Both the position numbers and the translations under genes were made by a program. The notes below the pieces were generated by a model. That model searched no databases, was not told the DNA's origin, and worked only from the letters and a program-made list of their open reading frames with translations. Of a DNA stretch of 64,000 nt, positions 24,030 through 36,315 are shown in pieces. Source of the stretch: Acanthacorydalis orientalis (lineage: Eukaryota > Arthropoda > Insecta > Megaloptera > Corydalidae); NCBI GenBank assembly GCA_034766995.1, contig CM068316.1:26702606-26766605 (forward strand), given 5' to 3'. Within the stretch, counting starts at the first letter, position 1. Each line of letters opens with the position of its first letter.

Positions 24030-25326
24030 TTTTCAGTAAAAAGAGAATTACGTTAATTTAGATTACATTTAAATCAACAATATTGCACGTTTGGAACAAT
24101 TCAGTTTGTTTTAATTTCAAAAAATATTTGGTTTTTACTAAAATATTATGCGTGATTTGATTTTTTTGAGTAATATAGAAAAAATGAATGCTCTATGTCA
24201 ATAATACATTAAATATTGAAATGTATGGGCATAGTCAATGGTTTATAATGGTTAATGGTTTAACACATATGCATTAATAGTTTATATATATATATATATA
24301 TATAATTGATACAGTAAAGTAGCAATTATATGACCTATTAATCGATTCGATATTATAAAATTAAAGAGGTACGAAAACAAATTAATTTTATTTTTGTTAT
24401 GTGCAGTTTCATTTATTTTTAATTTACAGTTACTATTTTTTATTTATAGAGAACTTTGCATATTAGTGTTAAGTGGAAAATTAGCTTATTATTTTATTAA
24501 TCACAATTGATATTATAAACATTTTTATCATTTTCGTGTAAACGCTTGAATATAAAAAGTTCATAATTTATTATAAAAATTATGTTTTTCTCAAAAATTT
24601 AATTACATACAGAAAAAATATGAAAAAAACGATTTACAATAAAAGTCGTAAACACATGAAAATTATGAAAATTAATTATATTATTTAGCAAATTTAACAC
24701 ATTAATTTTATTGCTTTAATCTATTCGTGAATTTCTGATAATCATTGATACGATTTTGTAATTTTTCAATAATTACATTTTCACTCTTTCATTGTTTGAA
24801 AATATAATATTTTGTATACTGATTTTTAGTTTATTCTAAAAATTTTAAGATTCCATATTAGTAGATTTATGCTGGTGTATAAATTTAGACACTATAATTT
24901 TTATATTTTGAAATATTCATCTAATTCACTTTTTTCGAAGACAATATTTCAATTTTTGAAACATTTTTATATGTAATTTTATTTTATGACATCAATATTA
25001 TATATTTCTTAAATTGAAGGATCAAATTTATTAGCAACTGTGAACAAAATTCAAAATTTTTATTTGTGTGTTAGTTTTCATAAATCTTAAATAAGCATTA
25101 ACTTTTATATTATATATTTTTATCAAGAATAAAGATTTTTATGAACAAAATGAAGATTCAGATCACTGATTAAGTGGCACTCAAATTGAGATATATATTA
25201 TTTTGTCAATTTGTTTTAAATCCAATGTGTTAAGAAAATACTTGTCAGTTTGGCGATGAAATTAGGTGATAAAATCTTGTATGCGTATTTGTTCAAGAAA
25301 TTTGTAAAATGCCATTTGGGATTTTT

Positions 25327-25404
<78 letters not shown>

Positions 25405-25790
25405 GCTCTTTATTAAATATCATTAAACTTGTTAAGTTATTTTTTCACTTCTGTTATGAGGGAGGGAATTTTAATAAATAAAAACACAAAAATTGTATTT
25501 TCAAAAAGTTAGCAATATTATTTATTATAAAATCTGTGATTTCATTACATATGTATATATATATATATATATATATCTCAATTTAATATTATTAGCAGTT
25601 TATTGGTTGCTTATCTAAAGTTAATTTTGATATCAATATGAAAAATTGTTTGCAATTAAGTTAAAATATAGTAATAGTATAACATAAATAGTGTAACAAT
25701 TTTTAAAAACTTTATCTTAAATATTAAACTTTTTTCTTTATAATTTCTTTCATTGTATTCATACACGAGTAAGATACTATTTTTCATTTT
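24030..25790. other. AT-rich stretch without recognised genes
   Basis: No exon or transposon was recognised. (TA)n arrays lie at 24284-24303, 25333-25401 and 25549-25576. Confidence 0.6.
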
Positions 25791-25792
25791 AG

Positions 25793-25902
25793 ATAATTGT
25801 ACCACTTTCTTAGTAATTTGTGATGAAGAATGTCCAGATCGTCCAATTAACGTGACTACTGAATTAATTAATTGGCGAGCGTATCGAGCAGAGGGCGGAC
25901 CC

Positions 25903-25908
<6 letters not shown>
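25793..25908 (+). CDS. Candidate terminal exon of an unidentified plus-strand gene
   Basis: An acceptor (tttttcattttag) is followed, after two phase bases, by NCTTFLVICDEECPDRPINV then TTELINWRAYRAEGGPF and TAA at 25906-25908. The 37 codons are protein-like and carry many CpG and G+C third positions in an AT desert, and the open frame begins at the acceptor. A (TA)n array starts directly after the stop. The gene is not recognised and no upstream exon was found within reach. Confidence 0.42.
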
Positions 25909-25962
<54 letters not shown>

Positions 25963-25990
25963 TATATGAGTATATATATATATATATACG
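25909..25990. repeat. (TA)n array abutting a stop codon
   Basis: Interrupted (TA)n with TG and GAG interruptions begins one base after the stop codon of the candidate exon at 25793-25908. Confidence 0.85.
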
Positions 25991-26376
25991 AAACGATTTA
26001 ATTTTCAGTAGTTATTGTTAGAACTTGTAATTGTATATACATATTTTTGATTTTACGTATGGTTTAAGGCTATAATCAAAAATACTCCATTTACGTTAGT
26101 GAAATCGATTCTCAAATATAATTTCTAAGTAATTATTTTACTGAAAAACAGATTGCTACTAACATTTTTTTTTGCTTTCCTAAACGCTCGTTGGAATCAT
26201 CTTTTTCATCGCAGTTATAGTTTTCTGTGGATTATTATTAGAATGTTTTCTTGGTACCTGTCCTTAAATATGTAATATTGTAACTCTCATCATAACAGAT
26301 TAATACTCACGATATTAAATAGTATTCATCACATTATTCTATCGTATCTTGATATGTTTTAGTAACATAACCTTTT

Positions 26377-26458
26377 TTATATCACGGAGCATAATGGGGA
26401 TGCTTGTGTCTTTCTACTTGGAGTTTGTTGTTCCAGTGTGATGAAATACATTTCAGAT
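26377..26458 (-). CDS. Candidate terminal exon of an unidentified minus-strand gene
   Basis: On the minus strand, acceptor ctcattttgattccag is followed by one phase base, SEMYFITLEQQTPSRKTQAS, PLCSVI and TAA (26379-26377). GC is clearly raised relative to the flanks. This and the minus-strand segment at 23870-24023 could be alternative C-terminal exons of one gene. That is speculation based on strand and spacing only. Confidence 0.33.
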
Positions 26459-26459
26459 C

Positions 26460-27162
26460 TGGAATCAAAATGAGGTTAATGTGTTACAAACGCAATTTCA
26501 ATGAGTTAGATGCACAGAATGACTGATTACTAAAATATATTTAATGTCTGTAAAATTGCACCACAGTTTAATAATTAAATAAGTTGGAATTTAAATTAAG
26601 GATTTTGTGTTTTGCCTTGTTACATATCAAATCTTATAAACATAGTTTAAAAATGTTTGAAAAATATATATTGGATATTTAATCTGTTTAAAATATCCAA
26701 AGCGACCAACTCCATAGTTTCAGACTATAAATTTCGTGGTGAGGAAGGTTCACATAATTTCATTTTAAAATAAAGAAAACATTTTCAGTTTAAGGATAAT
26801 ATTTACAATTTTATCAAATGAGTTCAAGATGAGTAATTTAATAGTGTTGAAATGATTTGCGAAAAGTTCCCAGTTTCATTATTATATTCCGAAATTAATT
26901 TATTTTGTGTATATTATAATATAATTTAGTTTGAAAACTACTCACGCCATTAAAGTAGATATTATCTATTTGTATACTTGTATATCCGTTACTGAAATGT
27001 ACTTTTTTTGTACATATTGTATTTTAAGTCATGTTTATATGTTATTAAAACTGAATTAGACACTTATGTCATTTTCCAGTAATTCTGAAAATTTTGAGAG
27101 TTTGGTAAGAAGAGTGTTCTTTTAAATCTGATACATATATATATATATATATATATATATGT

Positions 27163-27205
<43 letters not shown>

Positions 27206-27923
27206 TTAGAATTAATACCATATTTCATCTATTAGACAGTTATAAACAAATGGGTCTTTTTTGATTTTAATTGATGGAGCTAATTGATGCATGATACAAA
27301 AAAGAATTTTTTTCGAATTTTAGGAAAGATGTTTCTCATTCATAATTAATATAAATAAAAGCTTATTATACTATAATGTATATTTGAATAAAATACTATT
27401 AATACTATTTACAGTGAGTAATGTACGTTTTTCACTTTGATATTTTCATTAAACATCTACACTTAATATAAAATCTTCATATTAAATTGAAAACTCGTAT
27501 CTGGATTAGATTCAATCGTGTAGTTTTAATACCATACTTCTGTAAGATTCGCGCGAAAAAATCAACCGACTACCATTATTGTTATTATAACAATTTTTTA
27601 TTCTAGTCGTATAGTGAAAATAATACATTCTTGTCGTGTCTAAAACATGACATTGTTTGCACACTTCATATGTTATTTAATGTTCAATTAAAATTCATTC
27701 CGCACACCTACATACTATACGATTAACATATTTGTTTATTATGTTTTTTCTTTATCATAAATATTTTAAAATTATGGTATTATTTCAAATAATGTCTTAG
27801 TGATTATTGTTGTCTCAAAATGCAACCATGAATAGATCATTTATAATATTAGCTAGTCAAAAATAATGCCAATGTCTTCACACCTTTTGGAGTCCTTTAT
27901 CTTTTTTACTATTAATATTTATG

Positions 27924-27954
<31 letters not shown>

Positions 27955-27963
27955 GTATATATG

Positions 27964-28000
<37 letters not shown>

Positions 28001-28035
28001 TCCCTTTTGAAATCGTTCGACTTTACACAAGTTAT
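26460..28035. other. AT-rich stretch, microsatellites only
   Basis: (TA)n arrays lie at 27135-27200 and 27923-28000 (the latter with TATG interruptions). A 25-bp segment at 27078-27102 has AG and GTAAGA borders but is too short to support as an exon. Otherwise nothing is seen. Confidence 0.55.
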
Positions 28036-28157
28036 CAGTTAGTCATCCAACAGTTCTAGGCCACTTAAAACAGCTATGAAAAGTAATGTATATGAAAATT
28101 AGTATACGAATTTATGGTCATAAACCGTAATTATTTTTCTACCAACCTAATATGTCA
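28036..28157 (+). mobile_element. Fragment of TTAGGTTGG-type mariner, right end
   Basis: Contains TCAGTTAGTCATCCAACAGTTC..CCACTTAAAACAGCTA, then the right terminal repeat AAACCGTAATTATTTTTCTACCAACCTAATA. It matches units in 10975-12480 and the ends of 34676-35943, 50550-51102 and 59317-59832. The left half is absent; a (TA)n array lies just upstream. Confidence 0.75.
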
Positions 28158-28339
28158 GGTCTACAAATCAAGTTTCTTTTTTATAGAAAATGAATACGAA
28201 AAAATAGAACACATTTCAATTCTCAAAATATCGTTCATTATTTTATTTAACTTTCGGGTAACTGAGAGATCTTTTATAGATGGCGGCTTTGAGTTTATGA
28301 AATATTAATGCATATTCGGATCCCTTCTATAGTTTTATC

Positions 28340-28606
28340 ATTATTTTGATATTTTATGCATCACTACATCTTCCCTCAATGCTGAACAAATCACTCACAC
28401 ATTTTTTTTTAAAATAAAGTGCGAAACGCATGAATGCCTTATGTGATGCTTTTCACACGTCATCGTGACCATTACTGTTTTGTGAGGTTATTCCAACTAC
28501 TTCACCAAGATTTATAGTGTTTTTGATGTTAAGATTGGCATTTAAAAATCTAAAAACGACGAAATATTTTAATTTAAAACAGTTATGATTCATTTTTTTC
28601 TTCTAA
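28340..28606 (-). mobile_element. Mariner relic related to 7555 and 48003 (copy C)
   Basis: On the minus strand the leader GAATCATAACTGTTTTAAATTAAAATA, the motif TTGGTGAAGTAGTTGGAATAACCTCACAAAACAGTA and the later TGATTTGTTCAGC..GGGAAGATGTAGTGATG align colinearly with 7580-7830 and 48005-48250. It contains only the leader and the start of the transposase gene and is strongly decayed. Confidence 0.65.
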
Positions 28607-28609
28607 ATA

Positions 28610-28995
28610 TTAATTTTGAGTTAGTGAATTATAAATAAGAAAAATGTTTATTAGTCTCGTATTGTATAATTAGTGCCAATGTTTTCTTTGACAAAATAAT
28701 TTCAGTTCCAATAATAATTTCATTTTCTAGTTCAAAACTGACAAATAATTGTTGACACTTGTATTGACTTTGAAGCATTATTTCAACAAAAAAATTCATG
28801 GAAATTATTCATTTTTATCTACTTTTTATATTAAAACTGATATCATTATTACCTTTTATAGCAATAAAGTTTATTTTACTGTATTTAAACAAACACACTA
28901 AAATAAATGTACTGACTGACGTAAATGATATTATAAAGGCCTTTTTAAACATTTTATATTTTGTCAGTTTAAATGTAAACAATAAATATATGAAG

Positions 28996-29042
<47 letters not shown>

Positions 29043-29936
29043 TTTGAAGAGTGAAATGTATCAAGACACTAGTTTAATATTATTTTTATCAACGGAATAG
29101 TTCATTCACATGATAACATTTTTTTCAATATGAGTAGGAACATTTTTTTGTTTACACTTTGATAATACTGTTTCTTATTAGATATGACAATAATGATTAA
29201 ACAAAAATATCAGCAAATATTAATTTAACCTTACATTTTGTTTGCTTTTTATCATTGAAACTTACATTTAAATCCGATTATATTGCCAAATTAATTCAAT
29301 TTTAATGTTTGTTATGTTCTTTATATACTCATACTTTAAAGATGTTATGTTTATAATATTAATGGGATTTATGAAATATAATTTTTAAAATCCAGATTAT
29401 ACAGTATAATAGAACACTAGTATTGTAAAATGTAGTTTCATATTTTATATGGATTTTAATTAAATATCAATAAGCTTTTACGTTTTTAAAGAAATAGAAT
29501 TTTCGGTGAATTGTTGTTCATTTATATGATTTTTAATTTCGGTTACAATGTTATATAAAACAACATATTACATTATTCTGTTATTAAATGTAAAATCAGA
29601 ACTATAATAAATTAATTGAAAATTATAATATATGATCCACTTAATTTTCGTTTTATTATCATGTAAAAAACATATTTACATGCTTTTTATTCTTGTGCCT
29701 CTTACCTCACAATTTATTCTATAGAAAAGAAATTTACTGTGTTAGCAATTTAATTTACAGTAAGAAATAGTTTATAAAATGGTCACTCAGTGATGAATGA
29801 ACTTTAAACGTAAACCATAAAGGAAATTTAAATATAAACGATAAGTGAACATTAAACATAAAGCATGTTTTTTCTAACACTCTGATTAAATTTCTGTCAG
29901 AAACTCTTAATATAAAAATTAATTAATATTATAGTA
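28610..29936. other. AT-rich stretch without recognised genes
   Basis: (TA)n lies at 28999-29037. An open frame at 28798-29000 is simply AT-rich and hydrophobic, with no family signal. Confidence 0.6.
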
Positions 29937-30752
29937 CGTGGGTCTTTTTATAAGTATAGAAAAAAACAAGTTAAACATTGTTTTCTTTTTCGGAAAAAAT
30001 CGATATTACTTCTCAATATAGTTTCCATTGACGGCTATACAATTGGTCCAGCGAGTCTGCAAAATACACATTCACGGCGGCGATCACATCCTCATTCGAA
30101 GAGAATTTTTTCCCACCGAGCCAAATTTTCAATTTTGGGAAGAGGAGGAAGTCGCACGGGGCCAAGTACGGAGAATAAGGCGAATGAGGAATCAATTCGA
30201 AGCCTAGTTCGTGCAATTTTGCCATTTCGATGGTCGATTTGTGGGACGGTGCTTTGTCCTGGTGAAAGAGCATTTTTTATGCATCAATCTTGGCTGTTTT
30301 TGTTTCATCTCTTCTTTCAAACGGTCCAATAGTGTTGAATAATAGGCTCCTGTTATCGTTTTTCTCTTCGTTAAGTAGTCGATTAGGATGATTCCTTGGG
30401 AATCAAAAAAAAAAAAAAAAAACAGTAACCATCACTTTCATAGTCGACAAAACGGTTTTTTTACTTGTTGTCTACTGCTTTGACTGTTGATTTGACTCAA
30501 ATGTGTAGTAGTGATCCATGTTTCATCTACGGTGACGAATCGACGCAAAAAAGCCTGCTCGTTTTTTTTCCATTTTTGAGAAAACTACTACAATTCTCGC
30601 TTCAAAAATCTGTAGAACCTGAATAACGCGTCACTTCTGGCTGAAATTTCGCTAATGCTAATTTGAAAAGTGACACTTGATAGCCGTGACGTTGCCAAAT
30701 GAATGGTGGCACCACATCATAGAAATTTACCAAACTTATCAAATTACCCATG
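29937..30752 (-). mobile_element. Mariner, GGGTCNTTTGATAAG family, deleted (816 bp)
   Basis: Left end CGTGGGTCTTTTTATAAGTATAG and right end (inverted) CATGGGTAATTTGATAAGTTTGG are each flanked by TA. The same ends occur at 47236 and 49064-49892. The interior encodes the C-terminal two-thirds of a transposase; the N-terminal part is missing. Confidence 0.88.
30013..30700 (-). pseudogene. Mariner transposase remnant
   Basis: The minus strand carries SQGIILIDYLTKRKTITGAY and TLLDRLKEEMKQKQPRLMHK, then LFHQDKAPSHKS (second Asp) and YSPYLAPCDFLLFPKLKIWL (third Asp, D34D spacing), and GGKKFSSNEDVIAAVNVYF. Several frame breaks are present. An 18-base A run at 30405-30422 interrupts the codons; the sister copy at 49064 has only 6 A at that position. 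No intact frame exists. Confidence 0.85.
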
Positions 30753-31022
30753 TAAGTTACTGATCAAATTTATTCTTTAGATCAATAGGTATAATAGATT
30801 AGGTACAATATGATTACTATTTTAGAGTTCCTTGCATTATTATCTAGCAAATTTACTGACAGATAATTTGGATGCCTATTTAGACGTTCTAATATTTTTG
30901 ATTAAGTTTACTAATGTCTTGTTTAATATTATATTGTTAAAAGCAACATAATCATTACTAAAGAAGTAATAGATATTAGAAAATTATGTTGTTATTTTAA
31001 ATGCATTATTTATATATATTTA
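30753..31022. other. AT-rich spacer between two mariners
   Basis: Nothing is recognised. Confidence 0.6.
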
Positions 31023-32307
31023 TTGGGTGTTGGAATTAATTCGTAGCGTTTTCTTCATGAAAAAAGATCGTTTATTTTAAGTGAAATTGAAAAAACATAT
31101 CTTTCAAAGTATTGTCCATCGTTAGCCCCTACTTTTTCCCATCTTTCAGGCAGGAGACGAATGCCACGTCGGGAGAACGCCTCGTCTTTAGACGTAATCC
31201 ACGAATCGACCCATTTTTTGCAATCTTCATAAGAAGTGAGCTTCTGCCCAGACAGGCCATGACTGATCAATCGAAACAAGTGGTAATCAGAAGGAGCAAT
31301 ATCTGGAGAATACGGCGGGTGGGGCAGGACTTCCCATTTGAGCGTTTCCAAGTATGTTTTGACCGGTTTTGCGACGTGCGGACGAGCATTGTCGTGCTGC
31401 AAAATCACTTTTCGTGTCTTTCAAAGTATTCCGGCCGTTTTTCCTTCAATTCACGGCTCAAGCGCATCAATTGTAGTCGGTAGCGATCCCCAGTGATGGT
31501 TTGATTCGGTTTGAGCAGCTCATAGTAGATAACACCCTTATGATCCCACCAAATACAGAACATGAGCTTGGATTCATGGATGTTTGGCTTCGCCGCTGGT
31601 GTTGATGGTTGGCCGGGCTTAATCCATGACTTTCTGCGCTTGTGATTGTCGTAATAGATCCACTTTTCATCACCCGTGACAATTCGATTCAAAAATCTCT
31701 TCCTTTTCTCCCGTTGAAGCAGCAGTTCACACGTAGAAAAACGCCTTTCAACTTCCCTCGGTTTCAATTCGTACGGGACCCAATTTCCTTGCTTTTTGAT
31801 CATTCCCATGGCTTTAAGGCGTTTTTCTATCGTTGACAAGTCAACTACCAACGATTCAGACAATTCTTGAAGTGTTTGACATGGGTCCTCATTAAGTAAT
31901 GTCTCCAATTCTTCATCGTCGAACTTTTTCGGCTGTCCAAGTCGTTCCTTGTCTTCCAAGTCGAAATCATCACTTTTAAAACGTGGAAACCACTTCCGAC
32001 ACGTTTTCTCAGCTAGAAAATGGTCACCGTAAACTTCCACTAAAATACGTTGACTTTTGGCAGCACCTTTTTTTATGTTAAAGCAATGAAGTAAAACTCC
32101 CCGAAAAAACAATTTATCCGGCACGAAATTCGCGACATATTCGATAAAGTACAGTGTTGTTATTCACGCTTCAACCAAATGACATATACTGAAACTGACG
32201 CCTATGGACAGCTGTTTTACGGGGAATATTTGGTTAAAGGGAACAATGGAAGGATGTACTACCTACGCCTTCCCTTGTAAAACGCTACGAACTAATTCCA
32301 ACACCTA

Positions 32308-32308
<1 letters not shown>
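31023..32308 (-). mobile_element. Nearly intact mauritiana-type mariner (1286 bp)
   Basis: Terminal inverted repeats TTGGGTGTTGGAATTAATTC and, inverted, TTAGGTGTTGGAATTAGTTC, both continuing GTAGCGTTTT. TA lies on the left (31021-31022); the right TA has become TG before a (TA)n array. The length of 1286 bp equals the canonical Mos1 length. The transposase reads almost end to end with only about two single-base lesions, which makes this the best-preserved element in the window. Confidence 0.93.
31055..32138 (-). pseudogene. Mariner transposase (mauritiana subfamily), two single-base frameshifts
   Basis: The probable native start is ATG 32138-32136; a one-base loss a few codons later puts the rest in the frame open from about 32124. 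Helix-turn-helix region: GAAKSQRILVEVYGDHFLAE and KTCRKWFPRFKSDDFDLED; linker WVPYELKPREVERR; TGDEKW (first Asp); LMFCIWWDHKGVIYYELLKP; then a stop at 31405 caused by a one-base loss. Resuming in the next frame: LQHDNARPHVAK (second Asp), PYSPDIAPSDYHLF (third Asp, 34 residues apart) and LPERWEKVGANDGQYFE. All catalytic residues are present. Confidence 0.93.
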
Positions 32309-32354
<46 letters not shown>

Positions 32355-32361
32355 TATATAA

Positions 32362-32402
<41 letters not shown>

Positions 32403-33090
32403 TGTGTGTGTGTGTTTGATTGAATCGACTATAATAAAATATCTATTAAACTTTCCTAAACAATATTTAATTTCATAGCGTAATTACAATGAATATTTTA
32501 TTGAATCGATTAAAATAAATAATCTAAAAGAAAAGAATTTCATTTTCAGCTTAAATTAAACTTTAAAATTCATAGACAATTCGTTTGAATTAGAATACTA
32601 TTTCAATTCAAATGCAAATTCAATAATTTGAATTTTATGAGAATACATTGAATCTAGTGAACTACACGTACGTGTATACCTTGTAGTCGGTGGTGACAAT
32701 TCATGAATATATCTATGAGCCAAGTATTGCGTTGCTTATCAAATAACTAGCGACAATAATTAGTATAAAACTAATTTATCTCAATAACACAATTATAAAT
32801 TATACAGTTATAATTTGTTTTAATTATCGTAAGAGTTACGTTATGAAATAATAAAATATATGTAACCTAAATGTTATGAATCTATTAAATACCCGCAGAA
32901 TGTTACAAAGTGACCGTCAACAACGTAATTAGTAATGCTTCAATGACAACGTAATTTTAGAACACATTTAAACCATAAAAATGTCCATTTATATATTATT
33001 TTAGTGTAGCGTATTTCAAGAATTAAACAATTTAATTTAAAAGTTTACTTCGTTATTATATACATACATACATATATTTACATATATATT

Positions 33091-33136
<46 letters not shown>

Positions 33137-33438
33137 AATAATTAATAAGTTTGATGATATGTTTAATAAGAGTAATGGAGTAAAAAAGTAGAGTTGGGTG
33201 TATTATACATTCTTTCGTAATTTAAATTCATGACCGTTTGGATAAAAAAAGGAATAAAAAAGAAATGATAAAATAAAATTTATAAGAGAGAAGTAATCAG
33301 TGTAAAAATATACTATAAGATTTTTTTTTAATTTAGTACATGCAAGAGAATTAAAAAATTAAAAAAAAAACTATTACAAAATTATTTGTAATTTATTAAC
33401 TGTATTATTTATCAATATAAAGTGTAAATTTCTATATA
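32309..33438. other. AT-rich stretch with (TA)n arrays
   Basis: A compound (TA)n/(TG)n array lies at 32311-32417, right against the mariner end, and another at 33058-33137. A palindromic ACGTACGT is at 32668-32675. No gene is seen. Confidence 0.6.
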
Positions 33439-34352
33439 CGAGGTCAGACAATTAAGTAATGCGACAAAATTCAAAAATCGAGTATATTTAAAAATTAAGG
33501 TACATCGCTGCGATCCCCTTCAAAGTAGTCCCCTCCCGCATCTATACACTTATTCCAGCGAGTTTTCCAGTTTTCGTAACAATTCTGGAACACTTCTTGT
33601 GGGACCTCTCCGAGTACCCTCGTCACAGATTCTTGGATATCTTCAACGGAGTCAAAATGTCGACCTTTGACGAATTTTTTCATATGGGGGAATAGGAAAA
33701 AGTCGCAGGGTGACATGTCCGGTTGAATAGGGCGGTTGTGGTAACGTTGCGATGCCTTTAGACGCCAAAAACTGAGAGACACTGAACGCACTGTGACAGG
33801 GAGCATTGTCGTGATGCAGAACCCAAGTCTTCGCGATCTCTGGACGCACTCTGAGCACCCTTTTTCGTAATTTTTCGAGCACATTGCGGTAGAATACTTG
33901 ATTTACGGTTTGTCCAGGTGGTACGAACTCTTTGTGAACCACCCCTTTGCTGTCGAAGAAGCAAATCAACATGGTTTTCACTTTGGACTTGCTCATTCTC
34001 GCCTTCTTTGGCCTTGGTGCTCCAGGGGACAGCCACTGTTGGCTTTGTCGTTTAGTTTCGGAGTCATATTGAAAGAACCAACTTTCATCACCAGTAATAA
34101 CTCGATCGAGAAGAGTAGGATCACTTTCAACCTGCTCGAGACAATCTTGAGAGATCCAGTTTCGTGACATGCACTACTCGCGCGTTGTTACAAAACACTA
34201 AACAGCTGACGAAGAAATGATCGTACGAGGGTGGTCAAGGTCTCAATCGAGAGAGTAGGGATCTGCTATTACGGTGGCGGAGTTACAGGTTCGCAGTGTT
34301 ACCACAGGCCGAGAAAAAAAAATCGGTCGCATTACTTAATTGTCTGACCTCG
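33439..34352 (-). mobile_element. Mariner deletion derivative, GAGGTCAGACAATTAAG family, copy 3 (914 bp)
   Basis: Terminal repeats identical in type to copies 1 and 2, with TA on both sides (33437-33438 and 34353-34354). Unlike the others it is not embedded in a long TA array. Its internal deletion is about 20 bp larger than in copies 1 and 2 and has its own junction. Confidence 0.93.
33495..34170 (-). pseudogene. Mariner transposase, N-terminally deleted (copy 3)
   Basis: The frame starts MSRNWISQDCLEQVE (34170), fusing the first residues directly to the catalytic domain. It is open through TGDESW, QQWLSPGAPRPKKAR and LHHDNAPCHSA, until one extra T near 33724 shifts the frame at PPYS. The other frame continues DMSPCDFFLFPHMK to the end at 33495. 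This is the least damaged of the three copies, but it lacks the DNA-binding region. Confidence 0.9.
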
Positions 34353-34675
34353 TAGGTATTAATATTAAAATTTGATAATATACATATAAAATATTAAACT
34401 ATCCATAATAATTGATAATGTAAAATAAACTACAATAGCATACAATTTACTACGACTTTATCTACTCGTGGTAATAATTTTCTTCTGTTAGACAATAAAT
34501 ATATTTTGAATGGAGAGGAGATTTTCTAATAATAATATTGATGTCATCAAAATATCAATTTAAAATTGGTACATGAAAATATATAGAATTTTGTAAAAAA
34601 ATATTTAAAAGTAACTGAAATTTATTATTTAAAAAAAATTAGATAAATTTAGTGAATGTACATACTCTAGTTTTA

Positions 34676-35943
34676 ATAAGTTGGTAGAAAAATAATTGCG
34701 GTTTATGGCCTTCAAATTCAAATATATTTTTCTCAGCTAATAATTAATTTTATTAATCAAAATAAGCACCATTAGAATCGACACATTTTCGACATTAATT
34801 ACATGTTTATTTATTTTGGTGGTGTACAATTCCAGAGTTCTAGACTTGATAAAATCTCGAAATGCATTTTAGATAGCAGCTTGGTTGTTGAAGAGCTTCC
34901 CGTATAAGAAGTTGTTGAAATCTTTAAATAAGTGATAAACTGTTGTCGAGATGTATGGTGAGTATGGTGGATGAGGCAATCTTTCATAGTCCATTTAATT
35001 CATCTTTTGGAGGGACAGTTGTGTGATGTCTGGTCGTGCATTGTCATTCAACAGAATTAGATCTTTTCGACTGAGCAGTGCGGCGAACAGATGTCTCAAT
35101 TCTTGGTGCATTTTGTCGATTTCTTGACAATAAATCTCAACTGTAATGGTTTCGCCGAGATTCGAAAAATTGTAGTGGATTATACCGAGCACAGACCATC
35201 AAACAGTCATCACAATTTTCTTTTGGTGTAATTTCGGTTTCGCGAAATGCTTTGGGGATTTCATTTTTGTCCAATCATTGTGCAGATCGTTTTCTATTGT
35301 CGTAAATGATTCACTTTTCGTCGCACGTTGCAATACTCTCAAGAAATGGATTGTTTCCGTTGGGTAAAAGAAGCGTAGAATGAACTTCGTTTTTTTGGTC
35401 TTCGTTCAGTTCGTGCAGCACCCATTTGCCAAGCTTTTTTGATTTTCCTAGCTGTTTTAAGTAATCCAGAACTTTGATGATTAACGCCTAACTTTTGTGT
35501 AAGCTCTCGAATTGTTATGCGTGGTTCTGATTCAATTAACACCTTCATTTGATCGGTATGAACTGAAGAAAAACTCTTACAAACTCCTTCATCTTCAAAG
35601 CTCTTGTTCCCAGTTCGAAATTTTTGGAACGACAATTATACCGCACGTTCTTTAACAGTATCTACACCAAAAGCATCGTTTAGTGTACGAGCAGTTTCTA
35701 CTGCTTTATCACCCGTTTTGAACCCATAAAAAATGCTCTTATTTGGTACTTTCCATTTTTAATTCAATAGCCTAATTTGAAGCAAAATTAATAATAAAAC
35801 CAAAATCGATATCACTAAATTCAGACCGAAAAATGCACTTTAAAATGATATTAAAATGAACACGATAAAATTACATTTTCATTGAAAAAATTAAGATTAG
35901 AATTCAAAAAATAAATACCGTAATTATTTTCCTACCAAACTAA
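34676..35943 (-). mobile_element. Full-length but dead cecropia/Hsmar1-like mariner (1268 bp)
   Basis: Ends ATAAGTTGGTAGAAAAATAATTGCGGTTT and, inverted, TTAGTTTGGTAGGAAAATAATTACGGT, flanked by TA (34674-34675 and 35944-35945). The TTAGGTTGG..AATTGCGG end type is characteristic of the cecropia subfamily that includes Hsmar1. Shorter relatives in this window lie at 10975-12480, 28036, 50550 and 59317. Confidence 0.88.
34990..35760 (-). pseudogene. Mariner transposase, heavily mutated
   Basis: Minus-strand pieces: [72 protein letters not shown] (second Asp) and then HPPYSPYISTTVYHLF. In that last motif the third catalytic Asp is replaced (TVYHLF where TDYHxF is expected) and the upstream PD is PY. 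Multiple stops make the gene inactive. Confidence 0.82.
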
Positions 35944-35945
35944 TA

Positions 35946-36278
35946 CATATTTATAATTTTTAATCTCTATTGTTTTTTCATGCAACTTCTTTTATTGTTA
36001 TGCAAATGTTTTTTAAGAGTAAAATATATGTGTTTTCTTAACTTGCTTTTTTAAGTACAGGTTAACTGATAACATAACGATAAAGTCGATGGGTTCGTCA
36101 TATTCTATAAATACGAGTATAATGAAATCTGATATTCATTTGAACAAATTAATGTTTATTTTACTACTTCAGTAAAGTTCATACTATTAAATTTTCTATT
36201 GTGAGGAATGATAAAATATTTGATTGGACATTTTGTAGATTTTTGAAAATAAGTTAACCGAAATATGCATATATGTAC

Positions 36279-36280
<2 letters not shown>
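35946..36280. other. AT-rich spacer
   Basis: Nothing is recognised apart from the start of a (TA)n array at 36281. Confidence 0.6.

Positions 36281-36315
<35 letters not shown>

Noticed and set aside
27078..27102. 25-bp micro-exon with AG and GTAAGA borders
   Set aside because: Too short and AT-rich; such borders are expected by chance.
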